Assembly: GCF_024498355.1 (NCBI RefSeq)
Contig: NZ_CP101833.1
Coordinates: forward strand, 1,655,001 to 1,719,000
Length of the DNA stretch: 64,000 nt
Reading direction: 5' to 3'
From: Bacillus pumilus
GTDB lineage: Bacteria; Bacillota; Bacilli; Bacillales; Bacillaceae
Under the pieces are notes generated by a model, which was not told where the DNA came from, searched no databases, and worked only from the letters and a program-made list of their open reading frames with translations. Shown here one piece after another: positions 1-8,729 of the stretch (position 1 is the first letter of the stretch; the number at the start of each line of letters is the position of its first letter). Position numbers and translations under genes: made by a program.

Positions 1-1
1 A

Positions 2-679
2 ATCGGTGAATCACAGCTTGAAACAGACCTTGAAGATTTAATCGATGCTCAGACCAATCCGACGATTGCACCGCTTGCAGCTGACGGTGAAGTGACACTA
101 AGGCTCACAGCCAAGCACGAGGATGAAAAAGAAACGGAGCGTCTGTTAAAAGAAACGGAAGCGCAAATTTTAGATCGGGTAGGCGAGTACTTCTACGGAT
201 ATGGAGATACATCTCTTGTCCGTGAAGTTTCCAAGGCCTTGCACGAACACGGGAAAACAGTAGCAGCCGCTGAAAGTCTGACTGGCGGCATGTTCTCCGA
301 ATGGCTGACAGATCTCGAAGGGGCATCATCGATTTTTAACGGAAGTGTGGTTTGTTATACCAATCAAGTGAAGCAGCAGGTGCTTGGCTGCCGGGAGGCA
401 ACGTTGTCTTCTCATGGCGCTGTCAGCAAAGAGTGCGCTTTAGAGCTCGCTGAGGGCATTAGAAAGCTGACAGGAAGCGATATCGGTATTAGCTTCACTG
501 GTGTGGCAGGACCTGCTAGCCAAGAAGGACAGCCTGTCGGAAAAGTGTTCATTGGGCTATCCACTAAAGATCAGAAAGACGTGTTTGAATGGATGTTTAC
601 AGGCAGTCGATCAGGCATTCGAAAACGCGCTGTGAAATATGGTCTGCATCACTTGCTTAAATTATTAAAAGAGAGTTAA
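2..679 (+). CDS. cinA: CinA C-terminal part (competence/damage-inducible protein, NMN amidohydrolase), 5' truncated by window edge
   Basis: The reading frame is open from base 2 to the stop at 677-679, so the gene starts before the window; 225 residues are visible. The visible part covers the end of the N-terminal MoaB-like domain and the whole CinA-C domain, with [10 protein letters not shown], the GS.V.Y segment and [10 protein letters not shown]. CinA-C domains deamidate nicotinamide mononucleotide in pyridine nucleotide recycling (family knowledge). It lies just upstream of recA in the same orientation, as in B. subtilis, but a hairpin separates the two. Identity is secure from motifs and context; the missing start cannot be judged. 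Confidence 0.95.
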   Translation: MGESQLETDLEDLIDAQTNPTIAPLAADGEVTLRLTAKHEDEKETERLLKETEAQILDRVGEYFYGYGDTSLVREVSKALHEHGKTVAAAESLTGGMFSEWLTDLEGASSIFNGSVVCYTNQVKQQVLGCREATLSSHGAVSKECALELAEGIRKLTGSDIGISFTGVAGPASQEGQPVGKVFIGLSTKDQKDVFEWMFTGSRSGIRKRAVKYGLHHLLKLLKES

Positions 680-709
680 TTTTGTTTTTTGTTAGGTTTA
701 CTCCTTTAT

Positions 710-745
710 AAAAGACTGTTTTTTCTAATAGAAACAGCTCTTTTC
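710..745 (+). terminator. Terminator after cinA
   Basis: AAAAGACTGTTT and AAACAGCTCTTTT arms form an imperfect hairpin with a U-rich 3' side, 31 bases after the cinA stop. Confidence 0.6.
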
Positions 746-769
746 TTAAAAGATCTGCCAAGAAAAAAT

Positions 770-783
770 CGAATATGTGTTCG
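770..783 (+). promoter_or_regulatory. LexA (DinR) box of recA
   Basis: CGAATATGTGTTCG matches the Bacillus SOS box CGAAC-N4-GTTCG in 9 of 10 fixed positions. It sits 9 bases upstream of the recA -35 box. It is the centre of a longer perfect-arm palindrome (756-797). Confidence 0.85.
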
Positions 784-791
784 TTTTTTTC

Positions 792-820
792 TTGGCAAAT
801 GACGTAAAACAAGGTATAGT
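792..820 (+). promoter_or_regulatory. recA sigma-A promoter
   Basis: TTGGCA (792-797), 17-base spacer, TATAGT (815-820), followed by an AAAGGAGG ribosome-binding site at about 840 and the recA ATG at 857. Confidence 0.8.
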
Positions 821-856
821 ATAGATAGTGGAATTGATAAAGGAGGAAACAATAGA

Positions 857-1900
857 ATGAGTGATCGTCAAGCAGCCTTAGATATGGCTCTTAAACAAAT
901 AGAAAAACAGTTTGGTAAAGGCTCTATTATGAAACTAGGAGAGCAAACAGATACACGTATTTCAACAGTACCTAGTGGTTCGTTAGCACTTGATACTGCG
1001 CTTGGAATAGGTGGATATCCTCGCGGTCGTATTATTGAAGTATACGGTCCAGAGAGTTCTGGTAAAACGACAGTGGCACTTCATGCAATTGCTGAGGTTC
1101 AGCAGCAGGGAGGACAAGCAGCATTCATCGATGCAGAGCATGCACTAGATCCAGTTTATGCTCAAAAACTAGGTGTCAATATTGATGAGCTGTTGCTTTC
1201 TCAGCCGGATACAGGAGAACAAGCACTTGAAATTGCAGAGGCACTTGTCCGCAGTGGTGCAGTTGATATTGTTGTCATTGACTCAGTAGCTGCTCTTGTA
1301 CCAAAAGCAGAGATTGAAGGAGACATGGGTGATTCACACGTTGGTCTTCAAGCCCGTTTGATGTCTCAAGCACTTCGTAAACTATCAGGTGCTATCAACA
1401 AATCGAAAACAATTGCCATCTTTATTAACCAAATTCGTGAAAAAGTAGGGGTCATGTTCGGTAACCCTGAAACAACGCCTGGTGGACGTGCTCTGAAGTT
1501 CTATTCATCTGTTCGTTTAGAAGTGCGCCGTGCTGAACAGCTGAAACAAGGCAATGACATTATGGGAAATAAAACAAGAATTAAAGTTGTGAAAAACAAG
1601 GTTGCACCGCCATTCCGTATTGCGGAAGTAGACATCATGTATGGTGAAGGAATCTCAAAAGAGGGAGAAATCATCGACCTTGGAAGCGAACTAGATATCG
1701 TACAAAAGAGCGGAGCTTGGTATTCTTACCAAGAGGAACGTCTTGGACAAGGCCGTGAAAATGCGAAACAGTTCCTTAAAGAAAACAAAGATATCCTTCT
1801 CATGATTCAAGAACAAATCAGAGAACACTACGGTTTGGATACAAACGGAGTGAAAGCAACCGAAGAAGAGGGACAAGAAGAATTGGAATTTAAAGACTAA
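857..1900 (+). CDS. recA: RecA recombinase
   Basis: This 347-residue protein is the DNA-dependent ATPase of homologous recombination and the coprotease for LexA. Walker [10 protein letters not shown] is at residues 64-72, Walker B VDIVVIDS near 137-144, and the acidic C-terminal tail is intact. Length matches B. subtilis RecA. The start is fixed by a strong AAAGGAGGAAAC ribosome-binding site 7 bases upstream. It has its own SOS-controlled promoter and a strong terminator overlapping its stop region; a structured repeat follows that terminator. Nothing is anomalous in the coding sequence. Confidence 0.99.
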   Translation: MSDRQAALDMALKQIEKQFGKGSIMKLGEQTDTRISTVPSGSLALDTALGIGGYPRGRIIEVYGPESSGKTTVALHAIAEVQQQGGQAAFIDAEHALDPVYAQKLGVNIDELLLSQPDTGEQALEIAEALVRSGAVDIVVIDSVAALVPKAEIEGDMGDSHVGLQARLMSQALRKLSGAINKSKTIAIFINQIREKVGVMFGNPETTPGGRALKFYSSVRLEVRRAEQLKQGNDIMGNKTRIKVVKNKVAPPFRIAEVDIMYGEGISKEGEIIDLGSELDIVQKSGAWYSYQEERLGQGRENAKQFLKENKDILLMIQEQIREHYGLDTNGVKATEEEGQEELEFKD

Positions 1901-1925
1901 AAAGACGCTGAAAAGCGTCTTTTTA
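1899..1925 (+). terminator. recA terminator (first copy)
   Basis: Perfect hairpin AAAAAGACGCT-GAAA-AGCGTCTTTTT directly at the stop codon. A 17-base piece of it (CTGAAAAGCGTCTTTTT) recurs at 2100-2116 on the far side of the repeat element. Confidence 0.9.
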
Positions 1926-2099
1926 GATTGTTGACAAAGGGCTAAAATTGATCTTTTAGCCCTTTGTCTTCTTTTTCAGCTTCAGCGTGATAGAAAACCT
2001 TTGAAGTCTAGGAAGGACGAGTACCGGAGCGGAGTGAATGTGACATTCGTGAGCACCGGCACGCAGGACTGACACCGAATGCGAAGGTTTGTCTACACA
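1926..2099 (+). repeat. Structured intergenic repeat, copy A
   Basis: The element has a 5' hairpin (GACAAAGGGCTAAAA / TTTTAGCCCTTTGTC, about 1933-1969) and a ~118-base core (1983-2100) whose ends pair (GCGTG..AAACCT with AGGTTTG..CAC) and which contains a GAATGTGACATTC hairpin. The core recurs at 58205-58325 (same strand) and 18555-18671 (opposite strand) at roughly 85-90 percent identity by eye. The size and structure recall the ~190-bp repeat reported from the B. subtilis 168 genome (from memory). No open frame of note; more likely a structured RNA in the 3' UTR of recA. Confidence 0.85.
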
Positions 2100-2120
2100 C
2101 TGAAAAGCGTCTTTTTTTTA
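2100..2120 (+). terminator. Second, partly degraded copy of the recA terminator
   Basis: CTGAAAAGCGTC followed by eight T. The right arm and U-tract repeat those of 1908-1924; the left arm (ACACT instead of ACGCT) carries one mismatch. Confidence 0.5.
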
Positions 2121-2194
2121 CATTTACATGACAGATAGCGGTCAAAAGTTCTGTCTTCGCTTGAAATAACGACTTACGCCTCAGTCTGACTAGC

Positions 2195-2223
2195 TTGACA
2201 AGTATTTCCGACACAATTACAAT
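2195..2223 (+). promoter_or_regulatory. rny sigma-A promoter
   Basis: TTGACA (2195-2200), exactly 17 bases, TACAAT (2218-2223). It leaves a ~165-base leader before rny, in which I see no clear riboswitch. A second TTGACA at 2273 lacks a matching -10 box. Confidence 0.75.
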
Positions 2224-2391
2224 GGAAATGTATCACTTGTTTTTCTTAACATGATTGATAACTAATTTAAACTTGACAAGGGCAGTGAGGATCTCATTCC
2301 CTGTGAAGGCCCTGTATGTTGAGGTACAAAACAATGTACATGCCGACACTTTATTTGTAAAACCAAGTTCATAGCAAGAGGAGGTGAAAAT

Positions 2392-3954
2392 ATGTCGCCT
2401 ACGATGTTTACGATCATCTCCATTTTGCTGAGCCTAATCTGTTTAGTTGTTGGCTACTTTGTTCGTAAAACCATTGCAGAAGCAAAAATATCCGGCGCAA
2501 GAAACATGGCCGAACAAATTGTTGAGGATGCAAAGCGTGATGCGGAAGCATTGAAGAAAGAAGCGCTCTTGGAAGCGAAAGATGAAATTCATTCGTTTCG
2601 TGTAGAGGCGGAGCAAGAAGTTCGTGAAAGACGTAATGAGCTTCAAAGACAAGAAAACCGTTTACTTCAAAAAGAAGAAAATCTTGATCGCAAAGATGAA
2701 ACTTTAGATAAACGGGAGTCCCTGTTGGAGAAGAGAGATCATTCTCTGAATGAACGACAACAACATATTGAAGAGATGGAAAGCAAAGTGGATGATATGA
2801 TTCGTTTGCAGAAAGCCGAGTTGGAACGCATTTCTAGTTTAACTCGAGATGAAGCGAAACAAATCATTCTGGATCAAGTTGAAAATGAGCTTTCCCACGA
2901 CATTGCAGTCATGACGAAAGAATCTGAAAACCGGGCGAAAGAAGAGGCTGATAAAAAGGCGAAAAACATTCTTTCACTTGCGTTACAGCGCTGTGCAGCT
3001 GATCATGTAGCTGAAACAACGGTATCTGTAGTCAATCTTCCAAATGATGAGATGAAAGGTCGTATTATCGGACGTGAAGGACGAAATATCCGTACGTTAG
3101 AAACGTTAACAGGTATTGACCTGATCATAGATGATACACCTGAAGCTGTCATATTATCGGGCTTTGATCCGATTAGACGTGAAACAGCGAGGATAGCTCT
3201 GGACAAGCTAGTCCAGGATGGCCGCATTCATCCTGCACGAATTGAAGAAATGGTGGAAAAATCACGCCGTGAAGTCGATGATTATATCCGCGAGATGGGT
3301 GAGCAAACGACATTTGAAGTCGGTGTTCACGGTCTGCATCCGGATCTCATCAAAATTCTCGGTCGCTTAAAATTCCGTACAAGTTATGGACAAAATGTCC
3401 TGAAGCATTCAATTGAGGTTGCACATCTTGCAGGTCTCATGGCTTCAGAGCTTGGAGAAGATGCGAAGCTTGCAAAACGAGCAGGTCTTCTGCATGACAT
3501 TGGAAAAGCCATTGATCATGAAGTAGAAGGAAGCCACGTAGAAATTGGCGTTGAGCTTGCGACGAAATATAAAGAGCATCCTGTTGTCATCAACAGTATT
3601 GCCTCTCACCACGGTGACCAAGAACCGACATCTATTATCGCTGTTCTTGTTGCGGCAGCTGATGCATTATCTGCAGCACGCCCTGGTGCAAGAAGTGAGA
3701 CGCTTGAAAATTACATTCGGAGACTTGAAAAATTAGAAGATATCTCTGAATCTTATGAAGGTGTTGAAAAATCGTTTGCGATACAGGCTGGACGTGAAGT
3801 ACGTATTATGGTGAAGCCAGATTCAATTAATGATCTTGAAGCTCACCGTCTAGCAAGGGATATTCGTAAGCGAATCGAGGACGAGCTCGATTACCCTGGT
3901 CACATTAAAGTGACGGTCATTCGAGAAACTCGCGCAGTAGAGTATGCAAAATAG
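2392..3954 (+). CDS. rny: Ribonuclease Y
   Basis: RNase Y is the membrane-anchored endoribonuclease that initiates mRNA decay. The 520-residue protein has an N-terminal membrane helix (about residues 4-24), a long charged coiled coil (about 30-190), a KH domain with [12 protein letters not shown] near 222, and an HD domain with [12 protein letters not shown] near 365. Length matches B. subtilis Rny exactly as I recall it. AGAGGAGGTGAAAAT supports the ATG start. ymdB follows, as in B. subtilis, with an intervening hairpin. Confidence 0.98.
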   Translation: MSPTMFTIISILLSLICLVVGYFVRKTIAEAKISGARNMAEQIVEDAKRDAEALKKEALLEAKDEIHSFRVEAEQEVRERRNELQRQENRLLQKEENLDRKDETLDKRESLLEKRDHSLNERQQHIEEMESKVDDMIRLQKAELERISSLTRDEAKQIILDQVENELSHDIAVMTKESENRAKEEADKKAKNILSLALQRCAADHVAETTVSVVNLPNDEMKGRIIGREGRNIRTLETLTGIDLIIDDTPEAVILSGFDPIRRETARIALDKLVQDGRIHPARIEEMVEKSRREVDDYIREMGEQTTFEVGVHGLHPDLIKILGRLKFRTSYGQNVLKHSIEVAHLAGLMASELGEDAKLAKRAGLLHDIGKAIDHEVEGSHVEIGVELATKYKEHPVVINSIASHHGDQEPTSIIAVLVAAADALSAARPGARSETLENYIRRLEKLEDISESYEGVEKSFAIQAGREVRIMVKPDSINDLEAHRLARDIRKRIEDELDYPGHIKVTVIRETRAVEYAK

Positions 3955-3985
3955 AGCGGTGCGCTTAGCGCCGCTTTATTTTTTT
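3955..3985 (+). terminator. rny terminator
   Basis: AGCGGTGCGC-TTA-GCGCCGCT hairpin with a T-rich tail directly after the rny stop. It lies between rny and ymdB, so any cotranscription would need read-through. Confidence 0.8.
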
Positions 3986-4043
3986 GTGTAAATATGCAAC
4001 ACTGATAGGAAGATCAATTTATAAGAGAAAGGGTACAAAACGC

Positions 4044-4838
4044 ATGAAAATATTATTTGTTGGAGATATCGTCGGTTCACCTGGCAGAGATACACTGAAA
4101 GAATACTTGCCGAAACTTAAGAAAAAATATCAGCCGCACTTTACAATTGTCAATGGAGAAAACGCGGCTCACGGGAAAGGTCTCACTGAAAAAATCTATC
4201 ACGAGCTGCTGCAAGCAGGAGCTGACGTGCTCACAATGGGCAACCATACATGGGATAAAAGAGACATTTTCGATTTCATCGATGATGCAGCCAATATTGT
4301 TCGTCCTGCCAACTTCCCGCAAGGTACGCCTGGAAAAGGACTCACCTTCATTAAAAAGCAAGGAAAAGAATTGGCTGTCATCAACTTACAAGGACGTACT
4401 TTTTTACCTCCAATTGACTGCCCGTTTCAAAAAGTAGATGAATTAATTGCAGAAGCATCCAAACGTACACCATTTATTTTTATTGATTTTCATGGTGAAG
4501 CCACAAGTGAAAAGCTAGCAATGGGCTGGTATACAGATGGTCGTGCATCATGTGTTGTTGGAACGCATACACATGTTCAAACAGCTGATAACCGCGTATT
4601 GCCAAAAGGAACTGCGTATATTTCGGATGTTGGCATGACAGGTCCTTATGATGGCATTTTAGGTGTTGACCGGGAAACGATCATTAAGCGATTCAAAACG
4701 AGCCTTCCTGTCCGCTTTGACATTGCGGAAGGACGTACTACATTAAGTGCAGTGATCGTAGAAATTGACGAACAGTCGAAAAAAGCTGTCAAAATTGATC
4801 GAATTTTGATAAATGATGACCATATTTTCTTTGAATAA
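4044..4838 (+). CDS. ymdB: YmdB, 2',3'-cyclic nucleotide phosphodiesterase of the metallophosphoesterase family
   Basis: The protein of 264 residues starts MKILFVGDIVGSPGRD. The frame is open 20 codons further upstream, but the GAGAAAGGG site at about 4025-4032 and the family's start support ATG 4044. Metal-binding motifs of the calcineurin-like phosphoesterase family are in order: GDIVG, NGENAAHGKG, GNHTWD, FHGEATSEK and GTHTHVQTAD. In B. subtilis YmdB is needed for biofilm gene expression and hydrolyses cyclic nucleotides (family knowledge). No terminator is evident before spoVS. Confidence 0.96.
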   Translation: MKILFVGDIVGSPGRDTLKEYLPKLKKKYQPHFTIVNGENAAHGKGLTEKIYHELLQAGADVLTMGNHTWDKRDIFDFIDDAANIVRPANFPQGTPGKGLTFIKKQGKELAVINLQGRTFLPPIDCPFQKVDELIAEASKRTPFIFIDFHGEATSEKLAMGWYTDGRASCVVGTHTHVQTADNRVLPKGTAYISDVGMTGPYDGILGVDRETIIKRFKTSLPVRFDIAEGRTTLSAVIVEIDEQSKKAVKIDRILINDDHIFFE

Positions 4839-4877
4839 ATGTTCACATATTTATTTCAGAAAAATATTAATCAGAAA

Positions 4878-4907
4878 GAAGGAATATGCGCCCTCTATCG
4901 TGAATAT
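4878..4907 (+). promoter_or_regulatory. Candidate sigma-H promoter of spoVS
   Basis: GAAGGAATA (fits RNAGGAWWW), 12 bases, CGTGAATAT (fits RNNGAATWW except the first base). spoVS is a sigma-H gene in B. subtilis. Confidence 0.65.
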
Positions 4908-4927
4908 AGTAAAAATGGTAGGTAGCC

Positions 4928-4975
4928 TGCTATTTTTGAAAAACATTTTGGGGATGGATTTTCAAAAAAATAGCA
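4928..4975 (+). other. Long hairpin in the spoVS leader
   Basis: TGCTATTTTTGAAAA (4928-4942) pairs with TTTTCAAAAAAATAGCA (4959-4975) with a two-base bulge; the loop is 16 bases. It lies in the transcribed leader and ends about 65 bases before the spoVS ATG. It has no U-tract in the usual place. Confidence 0.6.
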
Positions 4976-5040
4976 TCATCTAACAAAGATTGTTCTAATG
5001 AACACTCACTTATCCATTGTAAATTTAAGGGGGAGCAGAA

Positions 5041-5301
5041 ATGGAAATTTTAAAAGTTTCAGCAAAGTCAAATCCGAATTCAGTAGCAGGAGCATTAGCC
5101 GGCGTTTTACGTGAACGCGGTGCAGCAGAAATACAAGCAATCGGTGCTGGAGCGCTGAATCAGGCAGTCAAGGCAGTGGCCATTGCAAGGGGATTTGTTG
5201 CGCCTAGCGGAGTGGATTTGATATGCATTCCAGCCTTTACTGACATTCTTATCGATGGAGAAGAAAGAACAGCAATCAAACTGATTGTTGAGCCACGATA
5301 A
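5041..5301 (+). CDS. spoVS: Stage V sporulation protein S
   Basis: SpoVS is an 86-residue Alba-like protein needed for dehydration and coat assembly at stage V. The sequence MEILKVSAKSNPNSVAGALA through AIKLIVEPR is the full-length, almost invariant family sequence. GGGGGAGCAGAA gives a good ribosome-binding site. It is monocistronic: sigma-H-like promoter and long hairpin upstream, perfect terminator downstream. In B. subtilis tdh follows directly; here swrC is in between. Confidence 0.98.
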   Translation: MEILKVSAKSNPNSVAGALAGVLRERGAAEIQAIGAGALNQAVKAVAIARGFVAPSGVDLICIPAFTDILIDGEERTAIKLIVEPR

Positions 5302-5320
5302 TTCTAATTTTATTATTTTC

Positions 5321-5357
5321 AACCTGCTTACATCATGTAAGCAGGTTGTTTTTGTTT
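5321..5357 (+). terminator. spoVS terminator
   Basis: AACCTGCTTACAT-CATGTAAGCAGGTT hairpin followed by GTTTTTGTTT. Confidence 0.9.
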
Positions 5358-5505
5358 ACTGCTATACATTTCTTATATAACATATTCAGTTCATGAAATA
5401 GATAAAAAAACTACATATTAGAGCTTGCATTTTTTCACCATGATGATAAATTAAGAATAAGTTGAAAATACTTCATCAAAAATAAATATTTAAGTAGGTG
5501 AAATA

Positions 5506-8500
5506 ATGATTGAAGCTTTTTTGAAAAGAGGAAAGCTTGTTTTTATTTTGTTTTTTATCGTTCTCATTGCCGGGGGCTATCTATTTACGCAGCTTCCTAA
5601 ACGAGAACTGCCAGAATTCCAAGCAAATATCGTGACCATCTCCACTGTTTTTCCTGGTGCTGATGCAAAACAGGTGGAAAGTGATGTAACCAATAAGCTG
5701 GAATCAGCCATAACTGATATCAATGGTGTAGAGAAAACGAGCTCTGTTTCTGCCATTGGTTTTTCAAATATTGTGCTTGAAATTGATGATCAAGCCGATT
5801 TTCAAAAGGTGGCAGGTCAAATTAAAAATGAAACCACGAGTGCCGCATCTTCCTTTCCTGACGGTGTGATGGAGCCAGATGTAAAGGATGAGTTTGGCAA
5901 CGTGCCGGTTGGTTCTTACATGATTGTGTCGAGTAAGTCATCTGACTTAGCGAAAAGTCAGGAATCGCTTCGTGCGTTGAAGGGAAAAGTAGAGGACATC
6001 AAAGGTGTTGACGGTGTCGTCATCAAAGGCTTCAATGACAAACAAGCGATATTGAACTTAGATTCAAGTAAGCTTGAGGATGAGGGGTTAAATGTGACCG
6101 ATGTCACAAATGCCATCAATCAGGAATTTGACACTACTCCACTAGGTGACATTCGGGCAGACGGAGAGAAGGTCAAGCTGTCCATTGATGCCTATGACCG
6201 CTTAGATCAAGTCGAAAAAATTGAGCTTTTCTCAAAAACGAATCGAGAGCCAGTCACAATTAGTCAGCTTGGCAGCTTAAAAGAAGTAGAAAAAGAGAAA
6301 AGTGATATTGTTTCGTATAACGGAAAGCCCGCCTATTCGTTTACAGTCAATATAAAACCAGGGCTTGATATTCCTAAAATGTATGACAAAGTCAGTGCTG
6401 TCATTGAAAAAGAGAAACAGCTGCCAAATGGTGTAGAGTGGGTAGACTATTATTCTCAAAAAAGTGAAGTAGATGCCATTTTTAATGATTTAATCAAAGA
6501 AGCCATCGTTGCAGTCATCGCTGTCATTATCGTCACCACACTTGGTCTCACCATTGGCGGTGCCTTTATCGTTTCACTAGCGATCCCATTATCGATCACG
6601 ATTGGGACCATTCCGCTGCCATTTTTACAAGTGGACCTTAATCAAATTTCAATCATTGGCTTTATCATTGCCTTAGGGATACTTGTGGATGATGCCATTG
6701 TCGTTAACGATAATATTTTAAGGCAGATGAAAAAATACGAAAGCCCGCTTAAAGGAACGATTGCAGGGGTGAAAGAGGTCGCAGGCTCCATTTTGACATC
6801 AACGCTTGCGGTTGTGTTTGCCTTCTTGCCACTTGTTTTCCTATCTGGTGCGAACGGTTCATTTATTCGAGCATTACCGTCTGTTTTAGTGACGACTGTG
6901 CTTGCGTCTATGGTCATTTCATTGACACTTGTCCCAGTCTATCAATATACAGCGAACCGGAAAAGAAAGAACAAGAAGATTCAAAAGGAGCCGGGATTCT
7001 TAGGCAAACCATTAAAGAAATTAGCAGATTTTTATGCAGACCGCGTGCTGACAAAAATCGTGAGGCGTCCACTTCTCATTGGACTAAGTGGTTTGCTTGT
7101 TGCCACACTTGCCTTTTTACTTATCTTCGTCACACCGTTTGAATTTTTCCCTGCGGCGAATAAGAAAGAAGTTGTTGTCACTGTCACACTTCCAAGTGAA
7201 ACGACATTAGACAAAACAAATGAAACATTAGAGAAAATAGAACAAGAGATCAAACAGCAAAAAGGCATTGAAGAGACGGCCATTTTTGCAGGTGGCGGTG
7301 TGCCGAACTTGTTTAATGAAAGCATCTCAAACGCAAGTGACCATACTGGTCAAGTTGTCGTGAGAGTAGACAATGAACAGATGACAAGTAAAGCATTGAT
7401 TGACCGTATGACAGAGCCTTTGCGAGAGAAATTTAAAGATGCTGATATCTTTATGAAAACCATTGTTCAAGGGCCGCCAACCGGAGCGCCTGTGACTGTA
7501 ACCATTGCGGGTGACTCTTTTTCAAAGCTGATTGATATCAAAGGAACGCTTACAAAAGAAATGAAAGAAAATGGAGCAAGCTTGATCACGGACGATGTCA
7601 ATCAGCCGGTGAAAACCATCTCATTTGAATTAAACCGTGATCGTATGGCAGAGGATGGGCTCAGTGCTCAGTTTGTCAGCAGACAGCTTGGTCTTGTGAC
7701 AGAAGGACTCCCATTAGGCACCTTTAAACAAGGAACAGAGGACATTGATCTCGTGGTCAAACAGGACATGGGTACACATCAAAATAGCCTGAAGCTAAAC
7801 GAAATCAAAGTGCCTGTGAATACAAATGAGGGTGGTGTGCCTTCACTGGAGCCACTTAGCCGATATGTGAAAGAAAAAGAAACAGAGCAGTACGAGAGCA
7901 TTCCACATGAAAATGGTATTCCGACCATCACGTTAAAGGCGTACCCTGGAACGTCAGATACATTTAAAGACGATATGAAAGAAGTTGTCAATCAAGTCGA
8001 AAAAAGTGATGCAGCGAAGGACTTGACCATTTCTCAAGGTGGAGAAAATGAAGATCAGACCCAATTCTTTATTGAAATTAGTCTTTTATTTGGAGTTGTC
8101 TTGCTGCTCATTTATGTGACGATCGCCTTCCAGTTCAATTCATTGATGCTTCCGCTTTTAGTGATAGGAACTGTTTACTTAGCGATATCAGGAGCCGTTA
8201 TCGGACTGTTTGTCACGCAAACGCCGTTCAGCTTTATGGCGACAATGGGGATTGTATCATTAGCTGGCATCGTGGTTCGAAATGCGGTTGTCTTATTCGA
8301 ATTTATTGAACAGCGGCGCAAGCTAGGTCTTGATCAACGAACAGCCGTGATTGAAGCGGGAAGAGCAAGGATTAGACCAATTTTATTAACGGCATTTACA
8401 GCACTAGTTGCCCTAATGCCTGTTGCGTTAAGTAATGACCCACTCTTTAAGCCGCTTGCAATCTGCATTGTATCAGGTGTCTTTTTCTCAACGATTCTGA

Positions 8501-8553
8501 CACTATTAATTGTACCGGCCCTATATGTTGTTGCCGTTTCAAAAAAACGCTGA
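5506..8553 (+). CDS. swrC: RND-family efflux pump, SwrC/YerP type (surfactin self-resistance)
   Basis: The 1015-residue protein has the classic RND layout: one N-terminal membrane helix (about 10-30), a large extracytoplasmic loop, a helix cluster from about 331, then a second half repeating the pattern (helix near 520, loop, cluster from about 855 to the end). It opens with FLKRGKLVFILFFIV and has the PGADAKQVESDV motif. Gram-positive RND pumps of this type include SwrC, which exports surfactin-like lipopeptides and supports swarming. GTAGGTGAAATA precedes the ATG. The family call is firm; substrate and symbol are inferred. It appears inserted between spoVS and tdh relative to B. subtilis. 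Confidence 0.8.
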   Translation: MIEAFLKRGKLVFILFFIVLIAGGYLFTQLPKRELPEFQANIVTISTVFPGADAKQVESDVTNKLESAITDINGVEKTSSVSAIGFSNIVLEIDDQADFQKVAGQIKNETTSAASSFPDGVMEPDVKDEFGNVPVGSYMIVSSKSSDLAKSQESLRALKGKVEDIKGVDGVVIKGFNDKQAILNLDSSKLEDEGLNVTDVTNAINQEFDTTPLGDIRADGEKVKLSIDAYDRLDQVEKIELFSKTNREPVTISQLGSLKEVEKEKSDIVSYNGKPAYSFTVNIKPGLDIPKMYDKVSAVIEKEKQLPNGVEWVDYYSQKSEVDAIFNDLIKEAIVAVIAVIIVTTLGLTIGGAFIVSLAIPLSITIGTIPLPFLQVDLNQISIIGFIIALGILVDDAIVVNDNILRQMKKYESPLKGTIAGVKEVAGSILTSTLAVVFAFLPLVFLSGANGSFIRALPSVLVTTVLASMVISLTLVPVYQYTANRKRKNKKIQKEPGFLGKPLKKLADFYADRVLTKIVRRPLLIGLSGLLVATLAFLLIFVTPFEFFPAANKKEVVVTVTLPSETTLDKTNETLEKIEQEIKQQKGIEETAIFAGGGVPNLFNESISNASDHTGQVVVRVDNEQMTSKALIDRMTEPLREKFKDADIFMKTIVQGPPTGAPVTVTIAGDSFSKLIDIKGTLTKEMKENGASLITDDVNQPVKTISFELNRDRMAEDGLSAQFVSRQLGLVTEGLPLGTFKQGTEDIDLVVKQDMGTHQNSLKLNEIKVPVNTNEGGVPSLEPLSRYVKEKETEQYESIPHENGIPTITLKAYPGTSDTFKDDMKEVVNQVEKSDAAKDLTISQGGENEDQTQFFIEISLLFGVVLLLIYVTIAFQFNSLMLPLLVIGTVYLAISGAVIGLFVTQTPFSFMATMGIVSLAGIVVRNAVVLFEFIEQRRKLGLDQRTAVIEAGRARIRPILLTAFTALVALMPVALSNDPLFKPLAICIVSGVFFSTILTLLIVPALYVVAVSKKR

Positions 8554-8561
8554 CAGTTAAA

Positions 8562-8600
8562 AAAGCAAATCTCCTTCTATTCGGAGATTTGCTTTTTTTT
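8562..8600 (+). terminator. swrC terminator
   Basis: AAAGCAAATCTCC-ttctattc-GGAGATTTGCTTT with eight T, nine bases after the stop. Confidence 0.92.
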
Positions 8601-8729
8601 AGAAAAATATCTAAAAAATTATGTGGAGTGTTCATTTGTCTCTACTGAGTAGACAGTGGTATTTACGACTAAAATAAGACGTGTTAAAATCTGATTGGGA
8701 GAAGTTTTTTAACAAAGGGGTTGTACGTC

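Noticed and set aside
2008..2214. 68-codon minus-strand frame within the repeat element
   Set aside because: It lies across the structured repeat and the rny promoter and has no counterpart frame in the other copies.
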